From Nocardioides sp. URHA0032 (lineage in GTDB: Bacteria; Actinomycetota; Actinomycetes; Propionibacteriales; Nocardioidaceae), in NCBI RefSeq assembly GCF_000620645.1, contig NZ_KK211159.1, forward strand, positions 579,467 through 643,466: a stretch of 64,000 nucleotides of DNA. Reading direction: 5' to 3'. The translations under genes and the position numbers were made by a program. Positions within the stretch are counted from its first letter, which is position 1, and the number at the start of each line of letters is the position of its first letter. The notes beneath the pieces were generated by a model. That model was given only the letters and a program-made list of their open reading frames with translations, was not told the DNA's origin and did no database searches. This document shows, one piece after another, positions 1 to 7,659 of this stretch.

Positions 1-91
1 GCGCCAGGCGGATCAGAGCCTTGCTGAGGACCCTGTTGATGGAGCTGGACGACAGGCTGCCGACGAAGAACCCGACCTTGTGCGTACTCAC
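1..91 (-). CDS. NADPH-dependent FMN reductase family protein (partial, N-terminus only)
   Basis: Only the first 30 codons lie in the window; the rest runs off the left edge. Translation from a GTG at 91 gives MSTHKVGFFVGSLSSSSINR, the beta1 strand and phosphate-binding loop (VGSLSSSSINR) typical of flavodoxin-like NAD(P)H:FMN reductases. A good ribosome site (GGGAGG) lies a few bases upstream on the same strand. The family reduces flavins or quinones with NAD(P)H in the cytoplasm. It is divergent from the FadD8-like gene, with 180 bases between. Substrate cannot be told from this fragment. Confidence 0.7.
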   Translation of the reverse strand, partial: MSTHKVGFFVGSLSSSSINRVLSKALIRLA

Positions 92-247
92 ACTGACCTC
101 CCACAGGCAGAGCCCCGGAACCGGTCGCCGAGGCAGGCGGATGTTCCCCTTCCCGTACCCGCGGCCGCCGTGATTACCCACAGCGCCAGGGTCCGCTTCA
201 TCCGGCGAACGTTCCGGGCCGACGACCACCTTCCACTGGCGTGGAAC

Positions 248-271
248 TGGAACACGTTCTAGTCTCGGCGC
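248..271 (+). promoter_or_regulatory. KstR-like operator fused to the -10 box of a leaderless promoter (fadD8-like gene)
   Basis: Bases 248-261 (TGGAACACGTTCTA) fit the mycobacterial KstR palindrome TNNAACNNGTTNNA at every fixed position. The last two bases are also the first two of a -10 box TAGTCT (260-265). Six bases then separate it from the ATG at 272, so the mRNA should be leaderless and repressor binding would block RNA polymerase. The same module occurs before the FadD19-like gene. Confidence 0.75.
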
Positions 272-1879
272 ATGACGTCGGACGACATGCGCCTCGGCAC
301 CCACAACGGTCACCTGATGGTCGCCGCCCTCAAGCGGCACCGCGACAAGCCCGTGATGTACCTGGGCGACACCACCATCACCGGCGGGCAGGCCGCGGAG
401 CGGATGAGCCAGTACGTCCAGGCCTTCGAGGCCCTCGGCGCCGGCCGGGGTACGGCGGGGGCGCTGCTCGCCCTCAACCGCCCTGAGGTGCTCTTCATCC
501 TCGGCGCCGGCCAGACGCAGGGCTACCGGCGCACCTCGTTGCACCCGCTCGGCTCGCTCGACGACCACGCCTACGTGATCAACGACGCGGAGATCACCAG
601 CATCACGATCGACCCGGTGCCGATGTTCGTCGAGCGGGTGCTCGGCCTGCTCGAGAAGTGCCCGAAGCTCGAGAAGGTGCTGACCGTCGGGCCGGTGCCC
701 GAGGAGCTCGCCCACGTCGGCCAGGACCTCGTCGCGGCCGCGGCGTCCTTCGATCCTTGCCCCCTGGAGGCGCAGACCCTCGACCCCGAGCACATCGTGT
801 CGATCACGTACACCGGCGGCACCACCGGCCGGCCCAAGGGCGTGATCGGCCTGTCCCGGCAGATGAACATGATGACCCAGATCCAGATGGCCGAGTGGGA
901 GTGGCCGGAGTCGCCCCGGTTCCTCATGTGCACGCCCCTGTCGCACGCGGGCGCCGCGTTCTTCGTGCCGACGGTGCTCAAGGGTGGCTGCCTCTACGTG
1001 CTGCCCAAGTTCGACCCGGCCGAGGTGCTCAAGACCATCGAGGAGCAGCGGATCACCGCCACCATGCTGGTGCCGTCGATGCTCTACGCGCTCATGGACC
1101 ACCCGGACAGCAGGACCCGGGACCTGTCCTCGCTGGAGACCGTCTACTACGGCGCGTCCGCGATCAACCCGGTCCGGCTCAAGGAGGCGATCGAGCGGTT
1201 CGGCCCGATCTTCGCCCAGTACTACGGCCAGTCCGAGGCGCCGATGGCGATCACCTACTTCGCCCGGGAGGACCACGTCGGCGGCGACGACCGCCGGCTC
1301 GCCTCCTGCGGGCGGCCGTCGGCGTTCGTCCGTACGGCGCTTCTCGACGAGGACGGCAAGCCGGTCCCGGTCGGGGAGCCGGGCGAGATCTGCGTGGCCG
1401 GGCCGCTGCTGGCCGGCGGCTACTGGAACCTGCCCGACGAGACCGCCGAGACGTTCCGCGACGGCTGGATGCACACCGGCGACGTCGCCCGCGAGGACGA
1501 GGACGGCTTCTGGTACATCGTCGACCGGACCAAGGACATGATCGTCACCGGCGGGTTCAACGTGTTCCCCCGGGAGGTCGAGGACGTCGTCGCCGAGCAT
1601 CCGGCGGTCGCGCAGGTGGGCGTCATCGGCACGCCCCACGACAAGTTCGGCGAGGCGGTCACTGCGATCGTGGTGCTCCGGTCCGACGCCGCGCGCGACG
1701 AGGCGTCGATCGCCACGATGACCCAGGAGATCCAGCAGATGGTCAAGGAGCGGAAGGGCTCGGTCCAGGCCCCCAAGCAGGTGATCGTGGCGGACTCGCT
1801 GCCGCTCACCGGACTGGGGAAGCCGGACAAGAAGGCACTGCGGGCTCAGTTCTGGACGGGGGACCGGGCGGTCGGCTGA
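272..1879 (+). CDS. fadD8: FadD8-like acyl-CoA synthetase (AMP-forming)
   Basis: An ANL-superfamily ligase of 535 residues that activates a carboxylic acid to the acyl-AMP and then to its CoA thioester. The P-loop TYTGGTTGRPKG is near residues 178-190; YYGQSEAP (A5 motif), GWMHTGD and the C-terminal PKQVIVADSLPLTGLGKPDKK with the catalytic lysine region are intact. From memory the sequence runs nearly collinear with mycobacterial FadD8 (opening THNGHLMVAALKRH, and YYGASAINPVRLKEAI). Start ATG 272 is set by the leaderless promoter. The KstR-like operator suggests a steroid or lipid-catabolic role; the exact substrate is unknown. The 3' end overlaps the convergent PAP2 gene by 74 bases. Confidence 0.9.
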   Translation: MTSDDMRLGTHNGHLMVAALKRHRDKPVMYLGDTTITGGQAAERMSQYVQAFEALGAGRGTAGALLALNRPEVLFILGAGQTQGYRRTSLHPLGSLDDHAYVINDAEITSITIDPVPMFVERVLGLLEKCPKLEKVLTVGPVPEELAHVGQDLVAAAASFDPCPLEAQTLDPEHIVSITYTGGTTGRPKGVIGLSRQMNMMTQIQMAEWEWPESPRFLMCTPLSHAGAAFFVPTVLKGGCLYVLPKFDPAEVLKTIEEQRITATMLVPSMLYALMDHPDSRTRDLSSLETVYYGASAINPVRLKEAIERFGPIFAQYYGQSEAPMAITYFAREDHVGGDDRRLASCGRPSAFVRTALLDEDGKPVPVGEPGEICVAGPLLAGGYWNLPDETAETFRDGWMHTGDVAREDEDGFWYIVDRTKDMIVTGGFNVFPREVEDVVAEHPAVAQVGVIGTPHDKFGEAVTAIVVLRSDAARDEASIATMTQEIQQMVKERKGSVQAPKQVIVADSLPLTGLGKPDKKALRAQFWTGDRAVG

Positions 1880-2669
1880 GCTCCCGCCGGCTGGCGAGGT
1901 GGCGGCGGCCGGCGGTGTCGGCCGCGAGCCCGCCGAGCAGCAGCAGGACGGCGACCACGCCGTCGAGCCACCAGTGGTTCGCCGTCGCGGACACGACGAG
2001 CGTCGTCACGATGACGTGGAGCAGGAAGAACCAGCGCCAGACGCTCGTGCTCGCCGCGATGATGCCGAACGACACGACCGCCGCCCAGCCGACGTGGATC
2101 GACGGCATCGCCGCGAACTGGTCGGACACGCCTCGCTGGACGTCCGCGCCGTACACGGAGATCCCGAAGTGGCGGCCGAGGTCCTCGTAGCCGAGGTCGG
2201 GGTAGAAGCGCGGCGGGGCGACCCGCACGAACCGGATCACCAGGCACCCGGCGGTGAGGAACACCAGCCCGTTGCGCCAGTGCGGGTACTGGTCCCGGTG
2301 CCGGAAGAACAGCCAGACCAGGAACGCGAGCAGCGCCGGCACGTGGACGGTCGCGTAGAACCAGGACGTCGCCGAGGCCAGCCAGTCGTGGCCCAGCACG
2401 AAGTGCTGCAGCGACAGCTCGCTCGGCAGGTGCAGCGCGTGCTCGATCCTCGCCACGTCGCGGCCGCGCGCCATCGCGCCCGTGGTCGTCGCCAGGGGGA
2501 GCATCCGGGCCAGCCGCCACACGGCGTACAGCGCCGCGATCAGCGCGAACTCCTGCGCGACCGGCGCGACGTGGGCGGTGATCCGGCTCGGGCGGAGCCG
2601 GACCGCCCACCAGATCGCCAGGCTGATGGCGGCAGCGATCGCTGCTTGGTCCCAGCTCGGCCACGGCAC
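1806..2669 (-). CDS. PAP2-superfamily membrane phosphatase/phosphotransferase (Aur1/Ipt1-like)
   Basis: A 287-residue polytopic membrane protein with about six hydrophobic segments. FAAMPSIHVGWA and, downstream, NHWWLDGV are the SxxxH and HxxxxD signatures of PAP2_3-type (inositolphosphotransferase-like) enzymes. Such proteins act on lipid phosphates or phospholipid head groups at the membrane. The C-terminal tail is polar and proline-rich and lies within the 74-base overlap with the FadD8-like gene, so part of the tail may be dispensable. The GTG start at 2669 gives an immediate membrane segment. Substrate unknown. Confidence 0.8.
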   Translation of the reverse strand: MPWPSWDQAAIAAAISLAIWWAVRLRPSRITAHVAPVAQEFALIAALYAVWRLARMLPLATTTGAMARGRDVARIEHALHLPSELSLQHFVLGHDWLASATSWFYATVHVPALLAFLVWLFFRHRDQYPHWRNGLVFLTAGCLVIRFVRVAPPRFYPDLGYEDLGRHFGISVYGADVQRGVSDQFAAMPSIHVGWAAVVSFGIIAASTSVWRWFFLLHVIVTTLVVSATANHWWLDGVVAVLLLLGGLAADTAGRRHLASRRELSRPPGPPSRTEPAVPSCPASPVR

Positions 2670-2751
2670 GCGGGGATTCTCTCAGGTGCGCGGTCGGAAT
2701 CGCACGGGTACGACGCAGCGCGGGTCCTCGAGGCGGGCCGGCGCGGGCGGT

Positions 2752-3555
2752 CTAGCGGCCCTGGAAGCTCGGGGTGCGCTTCTCCGCGAAGGCGCGCGGG
2801 CCCTCCTTGGCGTCCTCGGAGGCGAAGACGGCCATGCCCACGCGGGCGTCGTCGGCCCAGCAGTCCGCCTCGTGCCTGCCCTCGGAGTCCCGGACCGTCT
2901 TGAGGATGGCCTGCACGGCGAGCGGGCCGTTGGCGCAGATGAGGTCGGCGATCTCGTGCGCCTTGGCGAGCGCCTCGCCGTCGGGGACGACGTGGCCGAT
3001 CAGCCCGATCTCCTTGGCCTCGGCAGCCCGGACCAGCCGGCCGGTCAGGAGCAGGTCGAGCGCGACGGTGTACGGGATCTGCCGGGGGAGGCGGACCGCG
3101 GAGCCGCCCATCGGGTAGAGGCTCCACCTCGCCTCGGCGACCCCGAACCGGGCGGACTCGCCGGCGATCCGGATGTCGGTGCCCTGGAGGATCTCGGTGC
3201 CGCCGGCGACCGCCGGGCCCTCGACGGCGGCGATCAGGGGCTTGATCAGCCGGAAGCCCTTGAGCAGGCCCTTGATCACCGAGGGGTCGAACCCGGCTTT
3301 GAAGCTCTCGTCCGGCGATCGCTCGGTGGCCGCCTTGAGGTCCATGCCGGCGCAGAAGTAGCCACCCGCTCCGGTGAGGATGCAGGCCCGGATCTCCCGG
3401 TCCGAGTTCACCCGGTCCCAGGCCTCCTCCATGATCGCCATCATCTCGCCGGAGAGCGCGTTGCGGGCCTCCGGCCGGTTCATCGTGACGACGAGCTTGT
3501 GGCCGTCCTGCTCGACGAGGCAGTGGGGGGCCGCCTCCGACTCGGGTGAGGTCAT
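2752..3555 (-). CDS. echA19: EchA19-like enoyl-CoA hydratase (crotonase family)
   Basis: A 267-residue crotonase-fold enzyme expected to hydrate an enoyl-Co[14 protein letters not shown] (residues 61-73) forms the CoA/oxyanion region, and [20 protein letters not shown] and [20 protein letters not shown] are close to mycobacterial EchA19, the hydratase of cholesterol side-chain breakdown. I chose ATG 3555 over an in-frame TTG at 3573, because a -10 box (TAGCAT, reading 3568 to 3563) ends seven bases before it. The gene is divergent from the FadD19-like ligase, as echA19 and fadD19 are in M. tuberculosis, and shares the operator between them. Confidence 0.87.
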   Translation of the reverse strand: MTSPESEAAPHCLVEQDGHKLVVTMNRPEARNALSGEMMAIMEEAWDRVNSDREIRACILTGAGGYFCAGMDLKAATERSPDESFKAGFDPSVIKGLLKGFRLIKPLIAAVEGPAVAGGTEILQGTDIRIAGESARFGVAEARWSLYPMGGSAVRLPRQIPYTVALDLLLTGRLVRAAEAKEIGLIGHVVPDGEALAKAHEIADLICANGPLAVQAILKTVRDSEGRHEADCWADDARVGMAVFASEDAKEGPRAFAEKRTPSFQGR

Positions 3556-3562
3556 GCCGGCG

Positions 3563-3601
3563 ATGCTAGCCAAAAACGAGAACGTGTTCTAGTCTCGCGG
3601 C
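3563..3601. promoter_or_regulatory. Divergent leaderless promoters with a shared KstR-like operator
   Basis: Bases 3578-3591 (GAGAACGTGTTCTA) match TNNAACNNGTTNNA except for the first base. On the plus strand a -10 TAGTCT (3590-3595) lies six bases before GTG 3602 and overlaps the operator end exactly as at 248-271. On the minus strand a -10 TAGCAT (3568-3563) lies seven bases before ATG 3555. One repressor dimer could therefore shut off both the EchA19-like and FadD19-like genes. Confidence 0.75.
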
Positions 3602-5254
3602 GTGGCCCTGAACATCGCCGACCTCTTCGAACACGCCGTCGACGCCGCGCCCGACAACGCCGCCCTGAAGGTGGGCGACCGGGTCGTGTCCTACGCCGAG
3701 CTCGAGACCGACAGCAACCGGCTCGCCCACTACCTGCAGGCGCACGGAGTGCAGCCGGGGGACCACGTCGCGATCTATGCGAAGAACAGCATCGAGCACG
3801 TCGTCGCCATGCTCGCGATCGTCAAGATCCGCGCGGTCATGATCAACGTGAACTACCGCTACGTCGAGGGCGAGCTCAACTACCTCTTCGAGAACGCCGA
3901 CGTCGTCGCCGTGGTCCACGAGCGCTCCTACGCCCCGCTCGTCGCGGCGTGCTGGGACAAGCACGAGAAGCTGCAGGTCGCCGTCGTCGTCGACGACGCG
4001 CTCGACCCCGACGACCGGTCGGACTACTCGTCGTACGGCGGCGTCCACTACCGCGACGCCCTCGCCGGCCAGAGTGCGGCGCGCGACTTCGGCGAGCGCA
4101 GCCCCGACGACATCCACATCATCTACACCGGCGGCACGACCGGCTTCCCCAAGGGCGTGATGTGGCGTCAGGAGGACTGGTGGCGTGTGCTCGGCGGGGG
4201 CATCGACTTCTACAGCGGCGAGCCGCAGGACGAGTACTCCCAGTCCCGCCAGGCGACCGACCCGCGGATGACCACGTTCCCGCTCAGCCCGCTGATGCAC
4301 GGCGGCGCCCAGTCGGGCCTGCTCATGCACCTGTTCGCCGGCCACCTGACCGTCCTCGAGCCCAAGTTCGACCCGGTCCGCACCTGGGAGATCATCGAGC
4401 GCGAGAAGGTCCAGCTCATCTTCATGACCGGCGACGCGATGGCGCGCCCGCTGATCGAGGCCTACGAGGACAAGCTGAGCGCCGGGAGCGGCTACGACTG
4501 CTCGAACCTGGTCGCGATCTCCAGCAGCGCGGCGATCTTCAGCCCTCCGGTGAAGTCGCGCTGGATGGCGGCGTTCCCGAACTCGATCTTCACCGACTCC
4601 GTCGGCGCGACGGAGACCGGCTTCCAGGGCATGGGCCTGGGCGATCCCAACAACATCAGCCCGGACGGCCCGGTCGTCGGCATCGGTCCGGCCACGATCG
4701 TGCTCGACGAGGACAACCGCCTGCTCGACCCCGCGACCGACGTGGGCAAGGTGGGCCGCCTCGGTCGGGGCGGCTCGGTGCCGATCGGCTACTACAAGGA
4801 CCCCGAGAAGTCCGCGGCGACGTTCCTCGAGATCGACGGGCAGCGCTACTCGGTGCCCGGTGACTTCGCCCGGATCGAGGAGGGCAACCGGGTCACGTTG
4901 CTCGGGCGCGGCTCGAACTGCGTGAACACCGGCGGGGAGAAGGTCTACCCCGAAGAGGTCGAGATGGCGATCAAGAACCACCCGGCCGTGTACGACGTTC
5001 TCGTGGTCGGGGTGCCGGACGAGAAGTACGGCCAGGCGGTCGCCGCCGTGGTCGAGCTGCGCGACGGCGAGTCACTGGAGCTGGAGGACCTGCGCTCGTT
5101 CCTGCGCGAGTACCTCTCCGGCTACAAGCTCCCGCGGGCGCTGACGCTGGTGGACGAGATCCCGCGCAACGCCGCCGGCAAGGCGCAGTACCCACGCGCG
5201 AAGGAGCTGGCCGTCGCCGGCTTCGCCGCCAAGCACCCGACGACGGTGGTGTGA
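3602..5254 (+). CDS. fadD19: FadD19-like steroid side-chain acyl-CoA synthetase
   Basis: A 550-residue ANL ligase. IYTGGTTGFPKGVMW (near 173-187), TDSVGATETGF, the PGDFARIEEGNRVTLLGRGSNCVNTGGEKVYPEEVE hinge region and the terminal RNAAGKAQYPRAKE lysine motif are all present. NVNYRYVEGELNYLFENADVVAVVHER closely follows mycobacterial FadD19, which activates C26 and C24 cholesterol side-chain acids. The GTG start at 3602 is fixed by a leaderless promoter under a KstR-like operator. The flavoprotein gene follows after three bases, so the two are co-transcribed. Steroid specificity is inferred from similarity and context; several FadD paralogues may exist in the genome. Confidence 0.87.
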   Translation: MALNIADLFEHAVDAAPDNAALKVGDRVVSYAELETDSNRLAHYLQAHGVQPGDHVAIYAKNSIEHVVAMLAIVKIRAVMINVNYRYVEGELNYLFENADVVAVVHERSYAPLVAACWDKHEKLQVAVVVDDALDPDDRSDYSSYGGVHYRDALAGQSAARDFGERSPDDIHIIYTGGTTGFPKGVMWRQEDWWRVLGGGIDFYSGEPQDEYSQSRQATDPRMTTFPLSPLMHGGAQSGLLMHLFAGHLTVLEPKFDPVRTWEIIEREKVQLIFMTGDAMARPLIEAYEDKLSAGSGYDCSNLVAISSSAAIFSPPVKSRWMAAFPNSIFTDSVGATETGFQGMGLGDPNNISPDGPVVGIGPATIVLDEDNRLLDPATDVGKVGRLGRGGSVPIGYYKDPEKSAATFLEIDGQRYSVPGDFARIEEGNRVTLLGRGSNCVNTGGEKVYPEEVEMAIKNHPAVYDVLVVGVPDEKYGQAVAAVVELRDGESLELEDLRSFLREYLSGYKLPRALTLVDEIPRNAAGKAQYPRAKELAVAGFAAKHPTTVV

Positions 5255-5257
5255 GCG

Positions 5258-6358
5258 ATGCGCACCCCGCTGTGTGACGAGTTCGGGATCGAGTACCCGA
5301 TCTTCGCGTTCACCCCGTCCGAGCACGTCGCGGCGGCCGTGTCCCGCGCGGGCGGCCTCGGCGTACTGGGCTGCGTGCGGTTCAACGACACCGACGAGCT
5401 CGAGCAGACGCTGAGCTGGCTGGACGACAACACCGACGGAAAGCCGTACGGCGTCGACATCGTGATGCCGATGAAGATCCCCACCGAGGGGAAGTCGGTC
5501 GACCTGAAGGCGATGATCCCGCAGGACCACATCGACTTCGTCGACCGGACGCTGCAGAAGCTCGGCGTACCCCCGCTGCCGGAGGGCGAGGGTCGCGAGG
5601 GCGTCCTGGGCTGGCTGCACTCGGTCGCGCGCTCCCACCTCGACGTCGCGCTCAACCACCGGCCGGTGCTGATCGCGAACGCGCTGGGCTCGCCGCCGGT
5701 CGACGTGATCGAGAAGTGCCACGAGCACGGCCTCAAGGTCGCCGCGCTGGCCGGCGCTGCCAAGCACGCGCTGTCGCACGTGCAGAACGGCGTCGACATC
5801 ATCGTCGCCCAGGGCTACGAGGCCGGCGGCCACACCGGTGAGATCGCGAGCATGGTGCTCCAGCCCGACATCGTGGACGCCGTCGGTCCCGACGTGCCCG
5901 TCCTCGGCGCGGGCGGCATCGGCTCCGGCCGGCAGATCGCGGCCTCGCTAGCGCTCGGATCGCAGGGCGTGTGGACCGGCTCGATCTGGCTCGGCACCGA
6001 GGAGTACCAGAACCTGCAGTCGAACTCCGGCTGGACCGAGGCGTTCACGCGGGCGACCTCCTCCGACACGGTGCGCACCCGGATCTACACCGGCAAGCCG
6101 GCCCGGCTGCTGAAGACGAAGTGGACCGAGGCCTGGGCCGAGGAGGGCGCGCCGCAGCCGCTCCCGATGCCGCTGCAGAACCTGCTCGTCTCCGACGCGC
6201 ACAACCGGATCAACGCCTCCGGCGACCCGGACGTCATCTCGATGCCGATCGGCCAGATCGTCGGCCGGATGAACGAGGTGCGCCCGGTCGCGGACGTGGT
6301 CGCGTCGCTGGTGGCGGAGTTCGAGGAGGCCGTCGGTCGCCTCAACAAGGTGGTCTGA
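5258..6358 (+). CDS. Nitronate monooxygenase-family flavoprotein (2-nitropropane dioxygenase-like)
   Basis: A 366-residue FMN-binding TIM-barrel protein. It opens with RTPLCDEFGIEYPIFAF, and has VAQGYEAGGHTGEIA (the GGH phosphate/active-site loop) and VPVLGAGGIGSGRQIAASLALGSQGVWTGS, which hold FMN in the NMO/NPD family. A 3-base gap from the FadD19-like stop implies one operon. In mycobacterial cholesterol catabolism a related family member (IpdC) works as a dehydrogenase on ring C/D CoA intermediates, so a role on an acyl-CoA is plausible here, but sequence alone does not show it is that enzyme. Confidence 0.8.
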   Translation: MRTPLCDEFGIEYPIFAFTPSEHVAAAVSRAGGLGVLGCVRFNDTDELEQTLSWLDDNTDGKPYGVDIVMPMKIPTEGKSVDLKAMIPQDHIDFVDRTLQKLGVPPLPEGEGREGVLGWLHSVARSHLDVALNHRPVLIANALGSPPVDVIEKCHEHGLKVAALAGAAKHALSHVQNGVDIIVAQGYEAGGHTGEIASMVLQPDIVDAVGPDVPVLGAGGIGSGRQIAASLALGSQGVWTGSIWLGTEEYQNLQSNSGWTEAFTRATSSDTVRTRIYTGKPARLLKTKWTEAWAEEGAPQPLPMPLQNLLVSDAHNRINASGDPDVISMPIGQIVGRMNEVRPVADVVASLVAEFEEAVGRLNKVV

Positions 6359-6378
6359 CGCACGTCGCCGTACCTCTA

Positions 6379-6395
6379 GGCATCCGCAAGATGCC
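6379..6395 (+). terminator. Short perfect hairpin after the FadD19 operon
   Basis: GGCATC (6379-6384), loop CGCAA, GATGCC (6390-6395) is a perfect 6-bp stem about 20 bases after the flavoprotein stop. No T-run follows, which is usual for GC-rich actinobacterial terminators, so a terminator role is only likely. Confidence 0.4.
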
Positions 6396-6490
6396 GGCGT
6401 GCGTGCCGCCGTTCCTCGCGCGCTGTGTCAGCATGGGGAACAGGGGAGGAACACGCTTCACCTGCAGCACGAGGGTCTGGGGGGACTTCG

Positions 6491-6658
6491 ATGCGAGACA
6501 TCCTGCACGCCTTCGCGGCGGCGGCGGTGATCGCCGTTGCGGCGCTCTGCACCATGGTGCAGCTCAGTGACGCCAACCACGCGTTCGACCACCTGGGTCA
6601 CGACGAGCAGTCCGTGATCCAGCAGGTCAGCAGCGACACCGGCCACCGCGCCAGGTGA
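6491..6658 (+). CDS. Small secreted or membrane-anchored hypothetical protein
   Basis: A 55-residue product: a short charged start (MRDIL), a hydrophobic stretch of about 18 residues (HAFAAAAVIAVAALCTMVQL) and a polar tail rich in His and Asp. ATG 6491 has a strong ribosome site (GGGGGA) seven bases upstream; an earlier in-frame start at 6425 has none and adds a low-complexity leader. The gene lies alone between two metabolic genes. No family is recognised. It could be a small exported protein or a spurious ORF. Confidence 0.45.
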   Translation: MRDILHAFAAAAVIAVAALCTMVQLSDANHAFDHLGHDEQSVIQQVSSDTGHRAR

Positions 6659-6686
6659 GTTGCAGGTCCGACGTACGGTCGGGCCC

Positions 6687-7544
6687 ATGACCGCTGCTCC
6701 GACCGTCGCCCTGCTCGGCACCGGAACGATGGGCGCCGGCATGGCGCGCAACCTCGCGGCCGCCGGGCTTCCCCTCCGGGTCTGGAACCGCACCTCCTCG
6801 AGGGCCGAGCCCCTCGCGGACCTGGCGTCCGTCGCGTCCTCGGTGCGCGACGCGGTCTCCGGTGCCGACGTGGTCGTCACGATGCTGTTCGACGAGGAGT
6901 CGACGGCCGAGACCATGGCGTCGGCGAAGCAGTCGCTCGCACCCGGCGCCGTCTGGGTGCAGAGCGCGACCGTCGGCGTCCAGGGCGCGGCCCGGCTCGC
7001 CGCGCTCGCGGACGAGCTCGGCGTCCGGTACGTCGACGCGCCCGTGCTGGGGACCAGGCAGCCGGCCGAGGCGGGCGCGCTCGTCGTCCTCGCCTCCGGA
7101 CCGCCCGACGTGCGCGACGCCGTGGCGCCCGTGTTCGACGCGATCGGCAACCGCACGCTCTGGGTCTCGGAGAACGCCGGGGACGGCTCGCGGCTGAAGC
7201 TGGTGGCCAACGCTTGGGTCTTCACCGTCGTCGAGGGAGTGGCGGAGTCGCTCGCGCTGGCCCGCGACCTCGGCCTCGACCCCGCGCTGTTCCTCTCCGC
7301 GGTCGAGGGCGGCGCCACGGACTCGCCGTACGTGCAGAGCAAGGGCCGGGCGATGCTCGAGGGCGCCTTCGACCCGGCGTTCGCGCTGTCGGGCGCGCTG
7401 AAGGACACCGGGCTGGTGCTCGAGGCGGCGTCGGCGGCCGGCACGTCGCTGGGACTGATGCCGGGGATCCGCGAGCACTTCCAGCGCGCGGTCGACGCCG
7501 GCCACGGCGACCTCGACATGTCAGCGACGTACGCCGAGCACTGA
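6687..7544 (+). CDS. NAD(P)-dependent beta-hydroxyacid dehydrogenase (3-hydroxyisobutyrate dehydrogenase family)
   Basis: A 285-residue cytoplasmic oxidoreductase. The Rossmann motif LLGTGTMGAGMARNLAAAG lies at residues 8-26. VDAPVLGTRQPAEAGALVVLASG is the substrate-binding block, and GDGSRLKLVANAW carries the catalytic lysine and asparagine of the family. Members oxidise 3-hydroxyisobutyrate, tartronate semialdehyde or related acids; which one is not evident. ATG 6687 is preferred over a TTG at 6660, because the Rossmann strand begins shortly after it. A complex palindrome follows the stop. Confidence 0.85.
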   Translation: MTAAPTVALLGTGTMGAGMARNLAAAGLPLRVWNRTSSRAEPLADLASVASSVRDAVSGADVVVTMLFDEESTAETMASAKQSLAPGAVWVQSATVGVQGAARLAALADELGVRYVDAPVLGTRQPAEAGALVVLASGPPDVRDAVAPVFDAIGNRTLWVSENAGDGSRLKLVANAWVFTVVEGVAESLALARDLGLDPALFLSAVEGGATDSPYVQSKGRAMLEGAFDPAFALSGALKDTGLVLEAASAAGTSLGLMPGIREHFQRAVDAGHGDLDMSATYAEH

Positions 7545-7547
7545 GCA

Positions 7548-7654
7548 ACGCCGAGTCGGCGCAGTCTCAGCTGAGACTGCGCCGACTCGGCGTCGCAAGG
7601 GCTGAGATGGCGCCGACTCGGCATCGAGAGGACTGAGACTGCGCCGACTCGGCG
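7548..7654. repeat. 46-bp perfect palindrome followed by two more copies of its arm (31-bp period)
   Basis: Bases 7548-7570 and 7571-7593 are exact reverse complements with no loop, centred on CAG|CTG. The right arm (22 bases, starting CTGAGACTGCGCC) recurs at 7602-7623 with four mismatches and exactly at 7633-7654. The three direct copies are spaced by exactly 31 bases, and the first two are followed by the similar spacers TCGCAAGGG and TCGAGAGGA. The array fills the gap between two convergent genes, so it may act as a bidirectional terminator, but its regular period is unusual for one. Confidence 0.85.
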
Positions 7655-7659
7655 GTGGG

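Noticed and set aside
7548-7654. CRISPR array from the 31-bp-period repeats
   Set aside because: Only three direct copies with 9-base, similar spacers and no cas genes.
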